Shown: positions 17,986-30,260, counted from the first letter of the stretch. The stretch: 64,000 bases of DNA from Lactarius indigo (GCA_025766275.1 JAFKAC010000009.1:744001-808000); one strand, 5' to 3'. Notes: generated by a model from the sequence alone, not told the origin. Translations and numbers: made by a program.

Positions 17986-20900
17986 ATGGTGGACTGTAGA
18001 GGATGTGGCCGAAAACGACTGAAGCGCAGTGGTATTGTCCAGCACTGCTCCCGGAGCAATGACCCACGATGCCAGTCATATCTTGCCCAACTGAGGTCTG
18101 CCAAACTCGTCAGTGTCAACAGCGTTACCAAAGCAGCAAAAAAAACGAAAAAGGGACGAACCCGAGTCAGGTGAGATATGCTGGTATGATCGAGGCCCAC
18201 AACGCTGATTATCTGTAGTCGATGACGAGGATGTTACAATGGAGCTTGGTGGCTGACACAGTTCTGGTACAGGTGTACATCCAGTCGAAAATGTCGGGGA
18301 CATCATTAGCGAGGACACGGTGGACAACGGTCCATACAGCGCCATGGACGGAGCTGTTATCGCTGGCTCAGGGGACGACAGCATCAGCTCAGAGGACGAA
18401 GGTGGCACTGCCTCGGACAAATACAGCAGCGACAGCGACACAGCCCCCATTGCCCAACACGATATCGGACTTGAACCACGATGTTACACTTTGAAACTTA
18501 CCCTTACTGTACCGGTTGCAACTACGGCGGTAAGGTAGATTAGTTGCGGACTTATGATAGGCGATTACGAGTACGATAGGAGATTGCGAGGTGATTGCTG
18601 ACTGAGGACTATGTCACTAATACTAGTAGTAGTAGTATTAGGGTTCGAGCTACTTACGCGATACGTTGGACACTATACTACTGTGACTCATAGCAGCGCT
18701 TGAAAGCCTGCTCAACTTGTATTTAACCTGTCTTGTGAAGACCAAGATACGCCATCTTGGTCTTCTTGAATCGTCACTTGTTCTCTCTCTCTCCTTCCCT
18801 CTTGTTTCCCCTCTTGAGACAGTAAGCCGGAGTCCGCCTTCGCTCGCGACACAGAACGGCAACCCATTAAAGTGCACCTTCGAGTGTTCACTATTGTCTA
18901 CGCTCGGACCTTCGAGTCTTCAAGCTATTCGCTAAGTTGTTACCACCTCTATAGAGCTCAAGTCGAGCTAACGTCGTGACGGCGTTACACACGACGCCGC
19001 GCCCGACCTCCAAGCCCCAACGCAGCTATCAACCCTAATGCCAATCGCACAACTCCCGAGAGGGCTGCAGGTGGCCTAAGTGAACAAGAACGACCGCAAG
19101 ATGATGACTCACTTCAGAGACGTGGGGAGGTAGGACCAGTGCTTGAGAGACGTCCAAAGGTCACCAGGTATCCAGGAGGAAACGCAGGAGTTGCGCACTC
19201 AAAAAAAAACATGACTGAAAATCAAAAATACGAAGCGAAGGTCGGGGACGTATCACAATCAAATCCTTACGCACCCTTTGCATCGTCATTGGACTGGCAG
19301 ATCGCCAAATGGGCGAAGCTACGTGGACCAAGTTCAACAGCATTCACCGAGATGATGGCTATCGATGGGGTGAGTTGAGCGATCAGCGACGCAATGTCGC
19401 AGTGATGAAGAGTTTTGACGAGTTTTCAGGTCCAAGAACGGCTGGGTCTTACATTCAAAACTACACGAGAAATGAATCGACTGGTTGACTCTCACCTTCC
19501 TGGGCGACCTCCTTTCCAATGAAAAGAAGTTTTGGTCGGAGACGAAGTGTGCAAAGTCTTCTACAGAGACATTATTCAGTGCATCCGCGCGCTCTTTGGG
19601 GACCCAGATTTGGCTCCTTACCTTATCTTTGCACCTGAAAAACACTATATTGATGATGAGAGAACGGAGCAGATGTATCACGATATGCATACTGGGTCTT
19701 GGTGGTGGACAATGCAGGTGGGAAGGGCGACAACGTGTTGACTGAGTAGTGATGCTGACTCAGACGCAGGCCGCGGTCGAGAAGGTCACGCCAAGGGCCA
19801 CCATTGTCCCTGTCCTTGTGTCAACAGACAAGACACAGTTGACTCTTTTCCGAAACAAGAGCGCGTATCCTATCTACATGACGATTGGGAACATTCCTAA
19901 GGAGATCCGTCGCAAGAGCTCCTTGCATTCCTATGTGCTACTAGGCTACCTCCCGACAACAAAGCTAGAGCAAGTAGTGAACAAGGCAAAACGGAAACGA
20001 CTGACAGCGAACCTTTACCACGCCTGTATGCGACGTATCCTCGAACCACTGGTCTCAGCAGGAAAGGACGGCGTCTTTATGTCTACTGCTGAAGGTCTTG
20101 TTCACCGGAATCACCCCATCCTGGCAAGCTTTATTGGTGACTATCCCGAGCAAATTTTGGCGACGTGTTCTATCTATGGCGATTGTCCTGTGTGTGGCAC
20201 ACCTCAAGACGATCTGGGCGACTTTAAACCTGATGACGTACCCCCTCTGCGCCAGCTGGATACATTCCTTGAGGCTCTTGACTCGTTCTGGGGCGATTCA
20301 GCTGGCTTTCTTCAGACTTGTTCCGAGATCCGCATGAAGCCGGTACCTCAACCCTTCTGGCTAGGGCTTCCTTACCTCAACATTTACCAGTCTATCACTC
20401 CCGATGTCCTCCACCAACTATATCAGGGCGTCGTCAAGCATCTAAAGTCTTGGATTATTGAAGCTTGCGGGCCTGCAGAAATCGATGCGCGATGCCGTCG
20501 ACTCCCCCCAAATCATAATATCCGCCTTTTTGTGAGAGGGATCAGCAGTCTTTCACGCGTCACTGGTCATGAACATGACCAGATCTGCCGGTTTTTCTTG
20601 GGTCTCATTATTGACATTCGCCTTCCCGACAACTTGTCCAACGTTCGGCTCCTCCGGTCTGTGCGCGCAATATTAGACCTATTATACCTTGCACAATATC
20701 CCATCCATACCGACTCGACACTCGGACTTCTCACAGACGCTCTGAGTCAATTCCATGCTAACAAGGAAATTTTTGTCCAACTCGGCATCCGCGCCCACTT
20801 CAACATCCCGAAATTTCACTTTTTATCTCATTACGTCGAGTCAATCAAGTCTCTTGGCACTACTGACAACTTCAATACCCAGTACACTGAGCGCCTCCAC

Positions 20901-21867
20901 ATCGACCTTGCGAAGGATGCATATGCAGCTACAAATCGCAAGGACGAGTATGAACAGATGACGCTGTGGCTGGATCGTAAGGAACGCATCCACCACCATG
21001 ACCAGCACATCAAGTGGCGTCTAGCTGGATCTCCTATTCCAAAGCACGTGGATTGGACGCCACCTGATTTGAACCCACGTCAGGAACTAACCATGGCAAA
21101 GCATCCAACGCAGTATGCGGTGCCACTTGATAGGCTCCAGGACTTGTATGGGGCACCACTCTTCAAGGTCGCTCTCCGCCGGTTTATCTCTGCCACTAAT
21201 AACCCAGATCAGACTCGCCAGCAGCTCGAGAGTTCATTATGGGGGCTGCGCCTCCCTTTTAATCGACTTCCTGTGTGGCACGTGATCAAGTTCACCCGGT
21301 TTGACCCGATTACCGGAAAAAACTTGACCTCTGACGCGATTCACGCACAACCAACACGGAAGGGTAAACACAATCGATTAATCACTGGGCGTTTTGATAC
21401 TGCGTTGATCAACGATGGGACCGGAAAGGAACATGGGGTTAAAGGTATGTTTGATCAAGCACACTTGGGTTTGTGGCTAATGATTCTGACACCAAACAGG
21501 CTATTGTGTCGGGCGCATTCGTGTCGTATTTTCGATACCCCAAAAGTATCTTTCCCGCCTCTTCGATCCCAGGGTATCAGTGCCACTTCACCTAGCATAC
21601 GTACAATGGTACTCTCTGCTTACCGTCCTTGACCCAAATAATGGGATGTTCAAGATACGACCACAGAAAGATTTGGAGGGTAACTGGATATGTAGCATTG
21701 TCCCAGTGGGGAATATCCGACGGAGCGTGCACCTCTTACCCAAATTCGGGCCAGTTGTGCCAGCTGAGTGGACTAGTAGCAGCGTTTTGGATCACTGTGA
21801 CATGTTCTTTGTGAACAATCGTACAGATAGACAGATTTTCCATACTTTGCACAATTCCGTAAACTAA
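17986..21867 (+). pseudogene. Plavaka-type transposase with N-terminal zinc finger (Plavaka-1 copy)
   Basis: Exon 1 starts MVDCRGCGRKRLKRSGIVQH followed by CSRSNDPRC, a Cys/His zinc motif. An acidic linker follows, interrupted by a solo gypsy LTR (18482-18989). Then come NPYAPFASSLDWQIAKWAKL (19260), a GLTFKTTREMNRLVD exon (from 19431), and the long exon from about 19770 holding the catalytic core (HRNHPILASFIGDYPEQ, SITPDVLHQLYQGVVKH, NTQYTERLHIDLAKDAY). A 3' exon follows an intron at about 21445-21499 and ends LHNSVN at 21867. A TGA at 19520-19522 falls where the Plavaka-2 copy has TGC (Cys). So the gene carries both an LTR insertion and a nonsense codon. It would cut and paste the element. 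Confidence 0.85.
18482..18989 (+). repeat. Solo gypsy LTR
   Basis: 508 bp starting TGTTACACTTTG and ending GGCGTTACA, the reverse complement of the gypsy-1 and gypsy-2 LTRs, so in plus orientation. CACGA flanks it on both sides (18477-18481 and 18990-18994). It is a remnant of recombination between the LTRs of a third family member and sits in the transposase gene of Plavaka-1. Confidence 0.93.
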
Positions 21868-23410
21868 TACAACGTGCTGTAAGGTAACTGTGGCCCTTGG
21901 GCAAAACCATGCATCCTTCAGAGTCTTCAGGGTCTTTGGTCCACCGTGGGGTAGTCCTGCCAAAATAGGACTTCAAACCATCCGAGGTCTCCTCCGCTTG
22001 ACCTTGCCTCATATTCCGTACAATTTTTTTCTTCCCTCTGTCTCGCCCTCGAAAGTTGTCATTCCGTGCCCTTAGTCATTCCTTACCTCGACTGTATGGT
22101 GTTATATGAAAGCAACCCTCAATCATACGTGCCATCTGGTTCTTGGTCACAGTGTCGTCGAAAGCTCTGCCTTGTTCTCAAACCAATTTTTGCCACATGG
22201 CCCTTACTTCGTTCGCGTCCCACCAAGTCCGAGTCTAATCACACCTTCGACTCTAGCAGACCAAGGCCATATGCTCATTTCACTCAAAATGACTATGACT
22301 TCTAGTGGCTTGCCCTAAGCTCGCATTCTTTGTGTCACGCAGAGGTGCGCCCTTTCGAGTTCCTTCGCGTTTTATCAACAAGTTCTTATGTGTGTTCTAT
22401 TTTTACTGGTAGTACACCTCGAGCTCATCAATACAACCTATGCCGCCACTTTGCCGTGTCTTGAACTGTACCCTCATATCCCATTTTCGACCTTGGTCCT
22501 TGCCTCTCCTTTCCCATTTTCAAACCTGATCCACACCTTGCCTTTCCATTCTTCTCCGTATTTGTGATACTCTTTCCTACTTTCACTTCAACGCCTCTTT
22601 TTTTTTCCCACTTGGCTCGACCCTAGTTACAAGACCTGACATATTTAAGGACCCACATCTGCTCAATTCCATTATCAATTCCCCCGCGTTCCACCCCTCT
22701 CTCTCTGGCGTGGAAATGGCCCTTCAGGGCATTCTAAGTCGAAGATACCCAAACGAACACTCAGTTGGCACTTGTAATTCTGGCCTCTTCCACGTAGCTG
22801 TCGCTTCTCAGCGCCTTTTCTCCCATCTCCTTGTGTTGCCTGATAACCATCTCTTCGTAATGAACCCGAGCCAGCCAGGATGCCACTGGCCTCAACGTGC
22901 AAAGCCCCGCAAATGGGATACTAACGTGAGTTCCATTCAATGCTGCCTTACAACGTACTGACACCAGCTGCGGGCCTTCTCATTGTAGTCGTAGCACCAC
23001 ACCGCACGACGCAGCCACTCATGGCACCTCGCCAACACAAGCAGACACCACAAAAAAGATGAGTAGTCAGTCCCTTCAAGCCTACGATGTACTGACATCG
23101 ATTGCAATTCCCCATGGGCCGCCCTACACAACTCATACCACCTGTTGAAGATACTCCGGCTCTGCCAACCCGTCGATCAATTGTTTGATGCCCAGGATGT
23201 CAGGAGTGGAGTGACGTCGTATGGCCTTGATTGGGTGACAACGCTGACAACGACACTGACACCAACGAAGGCAATGACAAAGACGACGATGCTGATGAAG
23301 ACGATGACAACAGGCATGCAATGACAACAAAGCGACAAGCACGCCATCAATGCCAGTGAGGTGGTGATCAAACCAGACTCACTAGGGGAATGCTACTGTT
23401 ACACCGACAT
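21868..23410. other. Plavaka-1 right arm, no gene recognised
   Basis: 1.5 kb downstream of the transposase. It holds C/T-rich stretches (22480-22640), a TATTTAAGG box at about 22643-22651, and a degenerate GACAACGA-like simple-sequence run (about 23235-23335). The open frames in that run are products of the repeat. I support no gene here. Confidence 0.5.
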
Positions 23411-23890
23411 TGTCACACCCATACTCACCCACGTCCTCCCTCCTGTCGCAGTCCCAGTTACGCTCGCCATCCTATTTATGGATGTGGATGTCATCCCGTC
23501 ACCACCTTTCGCATCTATACTTGCTCATTTCACTTTATACACCCTCATCCTGTGCCTCGGATTGGCTCGCTACCATATCACCTTGATCGTCGCCACCTAC
23601 CCCCATTACCTTCACCACCGTAGACCTCTTTCCCCTTTGTTGTTACACCCCACGTCATCTTGCAGTTACCCATAGTGTCTAGGGAGTGACTTCAATCCTA
23701 TATGCTTGTATTTAAGCCTGCCCACATATAGTGGGCTTGTCTGTATACACCATCTACTCATTGCTTGACTCGCACACTCAACACTCGAAGACCCGAAGAT
23801 TGACGCTAAGCCTGAAGTCTTACGTTGGCTGAACGTGGGGAAGAGCCACTTACCTAATCACACCAGTCAACGCTTTCACTGAGCGTGACA
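23411..23890 (+). repeat. Candidate solo LTR of another family
   Basis: TGTCACACCC at the left and GAGCGTGACA at the right give 6-bp inverted ends (TGTCAC/GTGACA). A TATTTAAG box lies at about 23709-23716, followed by CTCGAAGACC-type sequence, as in an LTR promoter and leader. No target duplication is visible (GACAT on the left, CACTG on the right), so this is tentative. Confidence 0.4.
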
Positions 23891-24089
23891 CACTGACAGC
23901 TACTCTGACCGAGTTTTGCTTCATTTAGCTGTATTGCTGCATTATAATGGAAAATTTACCAGGCCACTCTTGGGCCACTGTAAAATTTGCAATCGTCTTG
24001 GATATTTCCGCAAATTTAGTGTATTTTGATAAATTTGCAATGATCCAGCATATCATGGTAAATTTCAACTTTCCCGATTTCCCTGATGA
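23891..24089. repeat. Plavaka-1 right subterminal repeats and terminal inverted repeat
   Basis: Repeated AAATTTGC / GCAAATTT words (23980-24040) mirror those at the left end. The inverted repeat ends TTTCCCTGATGA at 24089. Confidence 0.75.
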
Positions 24090-25403
24090 CTGCGGGGGAG
24101 CACTATGTCTTGGGGATCCTACCGATTCTGAATTCCCCAGAGTCGCTGGAGATCATTGAGGAATTGTGGGACTCGCCAAATGATGACGTTGCGCTATCTG
24201 CTCGGTGTGCTGCGGTGGTGGTCGCCGCGTTCATGATTACCCCCCAGCGTCGTACACCTGACCGGTTCATAGATCCTGACGTCCATTTCATCTGGGACGA
24301 CGACGCCAGCAAGCAGTTCCTGGCTCATCGGCTCGGTGTTGATACAGATGCTGGCGACGGCGGTGCTCCCAACTATGACCCCCACAGCGACAACGCACGG
24401 CTGCATAACATCACGCACTTCCTCACGGACATCAAGGACAGGCTGGGATACATGAACACACAATGGTGGACGTCCGATAATGCATACTCGATCCTCCGGG
24501 AGCACCAGGCACTGTCTGATGCGCGCCATACAGAAGAGTACCGCATTGGCCACAGCACATTTGACCAGCAAGGCGGCCGAGCATCACCTGCGTTTGTGCC
24601 TGCCGCGCAGCAGGATCTCATCACACTCACTCTCGAAATACTGGCGCGAGACCCCGTTGCGAATGTTGCGACATCATGGGGCGAGGCATTCCGTGACGCA
24701 TATAGACGATTCAAGGAAGTGGCATGGGAACAGGCGCAGGAACAGGTGCGGGAACAGGTGCGGGAACGGGTGTTTTCACAGGCGCAGCAGGTATCGGTGC
24801 AGGAAATGGCACGAAGATTTGTGTTGGCACTGACGTTGAGATTCCCGCTGTTACTGGCGCTGACACTGAGGGGGATACTGGTGTGTGTGTATACACCGGT
24901 GCGGCCACTATTGCGTATGGCGTTTCTGGTGTGTGAACCGGTGTTGACCCTGATGTGTGTACCGGTGTGTCCTCTGCTATGTGCTCTGGTGCTTGTTCTG
25001 GGGTGTGCACTGGAGCTGACAATGGAGCTGGCACTGGAGCTGGTGCGGGCACTGTGGCCGGCACTGTCACTGGTGTGGACCCTAGCGTGGGCACCGGTGT
25101 GGGCACCGATGTGGGCTCTGGCGTGGGCCCTGAAGTGGGCACAGGAGCGGGCACAGGAGCAGGTGCTGCGAGTGACTTTGGCTCAGATCCGGACACGGGC
25201 CGCGGAGAGTCTCAATATGATCGAGCATGCGCTGAAACCCGTCCTGGAAATACACCTGCCCGACGATGACACATCTCTATCTCAAACTCCTGTGCCGCAG
25301 TCCGTGGAAGTCGCGAGCATGGCGACGGCCCCTCCCGATGATGGACCAGTCCCGACGCATGCTGGATCTGCCCAAAATTCGTTGCCTTGGGCCACGCCCC
25401 CTT
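24090..25403 (+). pseudogene. DUF6535 gene A, C-terminal part with minisatellite
   Basis: This continues gene A after Plavaka-1. The frame reads ILPILNSPESLEIIEELWDS, ARCAAVVVAAFMITPQRRT, WTSDNAYSILREHQALSDAR and DLITLTLEILARDPV, all matching copy C (46095-46690). Next comes a repeat-derived insertion (24721-25175), then IRTRAAESLNMIEHALKPVL, matching copy C near 46820. The frame meets TGA at 25403-25405, formed at the junction with Plavaka-2. The original 3' end lies beyond that element, at 39443-39510. Confidence 0.85.
24721..25175 (+). repeat. Degenerate GC-rich minisatellite inside DUF6535 gene A
   Basis: About 450 bp of degenerate 6- and 12-bp units (GGCACAGGTGCG-like, GGAACAGGTGCG, GGGCACCGGTGT). 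It is absent from copies B and C at the same place. It is open in more than one frame on both strands because of its composition, giving false Pro/Val- and Gly/Thr-rich frames. Confidence 0.8.
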
Positions 25404-25855
25404 GAGCATCAGGAAAAACCTACTTCGATAATTTGTTGATAATTGATGATAATTATGATAGGATAGCGATAAATTATCGATAAGCTAGATTATCGTCATT
25501 ATATTATATTAGGGTAACCCCTGATTATATTATATCTAATTAGCAATAATGGAAAGATAATCCGCAGATAGTTGAGAGAAAATTCACAATATTCACGAAC
25601 AATCGGTGATAATTTCGTTCGCTACGCTACCACAAAATTAGGTGCTAATTAAAATAAAATCAGGGTTTTTTTTTTTTTTTTAGAATCCAGTCACCGGCTA
25701 CTGAGTACGGTAAAAAAATTGAAGTCAAAGAAACTGACGCATTGGGTATGCAAGCCAGCTGTTGACTGTCAATATGTCAGTGATAATATTCAGGACATTA
25801 TGAAGGGACTTACAGCTGGCTAATAAGTTGCGCGTTGAGGCTTGACAACAGCTTA
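25404..25855. repeat. Plavaka-2 left terminal and subterminal repeats
   Basis: The terminal inverted repeat is followed by many GATAATT / GATAAATT words (25425-25500), a different motif from the GCAAA words of Plavaka-1. The right end (39300-39420) carries the same GATAA/TTATC words. No gene up to 25855; a 17-base poly-T is at about 25665-25681. Confidence 0.7.
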
Positions 25856-28009
25856 TCATTCAAGTAAATCTAGGTCAATTTCCGTGATTTGAGAACCCAA
25901 GGGAATATCGCCAACTTCGCTGTGGCCATAGGCAACTAGTTAGTCAAGATTGTGACAATGTTAATAACCATAAACTCACCTAGCCAGAGAGTAGATACTT
26001 GACATCATTTTGTGATATGCGTTGCTCCGCTGGTTCTGAATGATTTGAAGTGTTTGGACATGAGCTTGATAGACACCGAAGTATGTGTTCGCTGAAAACT
26101 CTGTGGGTTGTTGTACCCCAGTACGCCACTCATGTATGGATGCATATAGCTGGTAATTTGGGTTAGCATGTTCACGCACAAGGAAAAATCGACTCACAGC
26201 TGTTGAAACCAATGCAACCATTGGAATCGGCACCTCACGTACTGTCACCCCATCATCACCAGTATGGCGAGAGAAAGCTTGGTCAAATCGGGTGCTAAGA
26301 GAGGCACTTCCATTTCCTCCGATGAAATATAGATCACGGATGGCCTGGATGATCCGTCGGTTGCGATACGGTTGCGACTGCATGACAAGCCTATTTGCAC
26401 CGGGAACCTGACTAAAGGTTAGACAGTCACAGCTAAATAAAACAAACTTACTCGCCTTTGGTCCCTTCGGGTACACGTATTTATAACCCGAGCGTTGCCA
26501 CTCAACAGCTTGAATAATGTCTTCCGGCACCATAGACGTAAATTCACCCAAAACGATCGCGTTGCAGCGTTCTTTTACCTCACTCCGGAAAAGGGGGATC
26601 CGAGCACGCAGCTTTAGAGTTTGAACAAATGTCAGTTTGTGGTCCTCGGCAGAGGAAGAACTTACGACGGGGGCAAATTTCAATATGTAGTCGTCATCAT
26701 GGAGGAGGCGCCTCTGGATGGAAACAGCAGCAGGGCAATGCCTCTGCGCAGCGATGTTAAGTGCCTGTCGGATAAATGAGATAATAAGGATGCCATTCGG
26801 GAACACGTTGATGAAGAGCAGGGATGATTGGAGATCTTCAATGGCGTCTTGAACCACGTCACGCATCAGTTTACTCTGCTGGGTAAGCTTGAATCGGGTC
26901 AGGCCTGGGGGAATAACGAGGTCAGTCTCGGCAGGCCAGGCCGACAATGTGGCAGCTGTCGCCTGCCCCTGTTCCTGGTGCAACCCAGCTGGCACTACAA
27001 TTTGCTCGGTTCAATGTAAAGAACGTGTAGTATTGGCACTTACCCGGAGTCTCAGATACCAGAGCTGGTGGCAGCATGGGCACCAAAGAGCCGATGTTCC
27101 GAGGTGACGTGTCGTCATCGCTGGACAATGTCTCGGTACTGACCATCTTCCTCACACTGGTGGGTGTGGTACACCTATCAGTAACAGCTGGAACCAGCCA
27201 GGATGGACTCTGCGAAAGTACGAGTGAGGGGCAAGTTCGAGAGGTGTCATCGGACACACCTCAGCAGCCATCGCCTTGTGGATCTTGTCCGGCGGTCCTT
27301 GGGGGAGGTCAGCCAAGTCGTCCTCATCATCAGAGCCCTCCTCAGTGGTAGGATAGTTATCGTGATCCCTAGGGGCAGGATTGAACCTGGGCTCTGCGCC
27401 AAAGACATATGTGCGACTGGGATTAGGAAACAAAGATGTGGCTGACGTGGCTGAAGGGAGGAAAAAACGCGTAAGTGGTTTCGTTTGGGATGAACAAACA
27501 TATTATGTCAGCTATTCTCACTTGGTTGCGCCAAACGTGTGCCTCCCTCGTTCATCCCTGCAACGCCTCTGGACGGTGACTGTCCCACCGCCTCACTCTC
27601 ACTGGCCAAGTGAAATACCATAGGACGACCACGATCTGGACCTTCAGATGTCGGTCAGGTAAGTCGTTTGATCTGGTTACATTGTACTTACCAACATTCC
27701 GCGCTTTTTTAGCAGGAGTGGGTTGAACCGCAGCAGGGATTCTGGGGCTATCGTTGAGGGAGGTTGAGGTACGTTTCCCTTTTCCTTTCTATTGTGTGAG
27801 TTGCTGCTGACTCGGCACATCTTGGGCTCACCTGTTAGTTTCCTTTGGGGTGGAGTTGGGTCACTGGCGTGTTGAACGTTGACGTCTTGACCACCGACAC
27901 TGACTTCATTTGTATTCGTTCGCATACCAGAATGGCCCAATGAAGTGTTGACACTATCTGATACCTGAACCTCCCGCAGTTGCTTTGACTTGCGTGTGTG
28001 TGGTGCCAT
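25856..28009 (-). CDS. DUF6532 protein of Plavaka-2
   Basis: The start is MAPHTRKSKQLREVQ at 28009, followed by exons of a charged disordered N-terminus (TEEGSDDEDDLADLPQGPP, LSSDDDTSPRNIGSLVPMLP). The DUF6532 core starts near 26995: GLTRFKLTQQSKLMRDVVQD, PAAVSIQRRLLHDDDYILKF, RARIPLFRSEVKERCNAIVL, YKYVYPKGP, RRIIQAIRDLYFIGGNGS, REVPIPMVALVSTAV and ANTYFGVYQAHVQTLQIIQN. Several 45-55 bp GT-AG introns lie inside. A last exon gives SEVGDIPLGSQITEIDLDLL and stops at 25856-25858. No lesion noticed. Function is unknown; the family is widespread in Agaricomycetes. Its conserved head-to-head position with the transposase suggests a role in the element's life cycle (inference). Confidence 0.75.
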
Positions 28010-28222
28010 CAGCAACAAGAAAAAAAGAGAGAACGAGAACGAGTGGAATGGTGAGTATGAGTATGACACGGAACGACAGGAATTTGGATGAGGTCTCAAA
28101 CCCAAGGTATGTATCGTATTTATATCGACAATTCTGGCATGCTGATTAAAAGGACCCCAGTGTACGTTGACGCATTCACTGCTCTTCCCCCCTTCCTTGC
28201 TAGCACCATATCGACCGCACCA
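28010..28222. promoter_or_regulatory. Shared divergent promoter of Plavaka-2 gene pair
   Basis: 213 bp between the start codons of the DUF6532 and transposase genes, with a purine/pyrimidine-rich stretch (28015-28045). The frame of the transposase exon is open further upstream, but the homologous start in Plavaka-1 (M-x-x-C-x-x-C) favours 28223. Confidence 0.55.
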
Positions 28223-29690
28223 ATGATCCGATGTGCTGGCTGCAACAAGTATTTCACACATTCGGGTCACTCTCAGCACATCAGCAAGACCCGACGCCCT
28301 GACTGCCAGAATTTGCATCGGTCGCTGCAAACCCATTCAACATCTCGACTAGCGCATGCGGGATCATCTTTAGCACCAAACACCAGCGCCGAATCATGGC
28401 GCATGGAAGATGAGCCCATTGGCGATTGGGAAGATGAAATTGATTCATACGACAACGGATTTAGCTCTGATTCATCGTCACAACAAAGCCACGAGGACGC
28501 CACACCAGATAGCAATGACGGAGGTAAGTTTTTTCAGACCATACAATGTGGCACGTCGCATTAATCCCATAATAGATAGCGTTGGTGACGAAACCGATTG
28601 CATAGGTGATGTCGACTCCACAGATGCTAACACATTTGAAGCTATCTTCGGGGAGAGGAATTTCAGTTCCATGGTCACCCCCGAACTTGAACACGCCGAT
28701 GAACCTCAGTCCTTATCGCCACCCCCAGAACCCCCAATTCCTGAGGCTTGTAACCCGGACACAAGGCCAATATCATTTGTTGATCGCTTTCCTCATGGTC
28801 ACCCTGGCGCTCCGGTGGCCTGGTACACCTCAAGTTTCCTCCGCCTATGGGTCAACACGCCATGAGTTGCAGGACTCAGTGTGGGCCCCCTTTCGGTCCC
28901 AATGCGACTGGGAATTTGCACACTGGGCAAAGACATGCGGGGCAACGGCTTCAGCTGTGACGGCACTGCTCGCGATCCCTGAGGTATGGGAAAGTTCTTT
29001 CCCTCTAGCGCTGCTAATGTTTTATTCTGGAAGCTCGTCGACAAACTTGGGCTATCCTACAGAACAAGTATGGAACTGAATGACATCATCAACAAGGCAC
29101 TGCCTGGGCGTCCATCTTTCCAGTGCGAAGATATGAATCTTGGAGATGAATGCCTCCAATTTCACTATCGCGAGATAATTCCATGCATCCGGTCCCTTTT
29201 TGGAAACCCCGAGTTTGCACACAGACTCGTATTTGCCCCAGAGAGGCACTACGCCGACGCTGAGCGAACATGCCGAGTTTATAATGAGATGCATACGGGC
29301 GATTGGTGGTGGTCTGTACAGGTGCGTAACTCGTTTGCTATTTGGGTTCAGGTACTTACCGAACATGCACTAGACATCACTCGAGGCGTGCCATCCTGGA
29401 GCAACTGTCGTTCCACTCATTATTTCCTCCGACAAAACACAGCTAACGCTGTTCCGGAATAAGTCAGCGTATCCGATATATATGGGGATTGGCAATATAC
29501 CTAAGGACATTCGCCGAAAACCGTCACGCGCTGCACAGATGCTGATCGGGTATATCCCGACAACCAAGCTAACTGGTATCACAAACAAGGCCGCTCGTCG
29601 TCGCGCCATTGCTAACCTTTTTCATTCATGTATGGAAAGGGTCCTTCGTCCGATCCATGCCATAGGTGAAACAGGTTTGGCTATGCGGAG

Positions 29691-30195
29691 TGTAACGCCG
29701 TCACGACATTAGCTCGACTTGAGCTCTATAGAGGCGGTAACAACTTAGCGAATGGCTTGAAGACACGAAGGTCCAAGCGTAGACAATAGTGAACACTCGA
29801 AGGTGCACTTCAATGGGTTGCTGTCCTGTGCCGCGAGCGAAGGCGGACTCCGGTTTACTGTTTAAGAGGGGAAACAAGAGGGAAAGAGAGAGAGAACAAG
29901 TGACGATTCAAGAAGACCAAGATGGCGTATCTTGGTCTTCACAAGACAGGTTAAATACAAGTTGAGCAGGCTTTCAAGCGCTGCTATGAGTCACAGTAGT
30001 GTAGCGTCCAACGTATCGCGTAAGTAGCTCGAACCCTAATACTACTACTACTAGTATTAGTGGCATAGTCCTCAGTCAGCAATCACCACGCAATCTCCTA
30101 TCGTACTCGTAATCGCCTATCGTAAGTCCGCAACTAATCTACCTTACCGCCGTAGTTGCAACCGGTACAGTAAGGGTATGATTCAAAGCGTAACA
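29691..30195 (-). repeat. Gypsy-2 3' LTR
   Basis: 505 bp with the same internal inverted repeat and (GA)n tract as the gypsy-1 LTRs. The polypurine tract AAAAAGGGAGGTGA (minus strand, 30196-30209) abuts it. Confidence 0.93.
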
Positions 30196-30260
30196 TCACC
30201 TCCCTTTTTAGCGTGAGACCCCAGGCTCACCGAAAGTCGCGAGCCGGCCAATCGCGCTGT

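Larger units (their letters stand above)
405..24089. mobile_element. Plavaka-1: Plavaka-type DNA transposon with nested retroelements
   Basis: Both ends can be placed because the host gene is known from copies B and C. The left host sequence ends with CTG (402-404) and the right host sequence restarts with CTG (24090-24092), a 3-bp target duplication. The termini form an imperfect inverted repeat: CATCTGGAAAATAGGG from 408 against the complement of 24088 leftwards, CATCAGGGAAATCGGG; about 24 of 31 bases match. Contents: DUF6532 gene (minus, 17801 to 897, split by gypsy-1), transposase gene (plus, 17986-21867, carrying a solo LTR) and a candidate second solo LTR. Without the nested retroelements it would be about 8 kb. 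A 3-bp duplication and subterminal repeats are typical of CACTA-like elements. The Plavaka assignment comes from the transposase. Confidence 0.85.

Noticed and set aside
22710..22961. 83-codon plus-strand frame after a TATTTAAGG box in the Plavaka-1 right arm
   Set aside because: No family resemblance, no counterpart in Plavaka-2, Kozak context weak.
23133..23371. Minus-strand frame that looks like a membrane helix (VVIVFISIVVFVIAFVGVSV)
   Set aside because: Translation of a degenerate GACAACGA simple repeat; no start context, no homologous frame in Plavaka-2.
24711..25269. Several overlapping Pro/Val-, Gly/Thr- and Cys-rich open frames on both strands
   Set aside because: All fall on the minisatellite and are composition artefacts; only the frame continuous with DUF6535 is kept.
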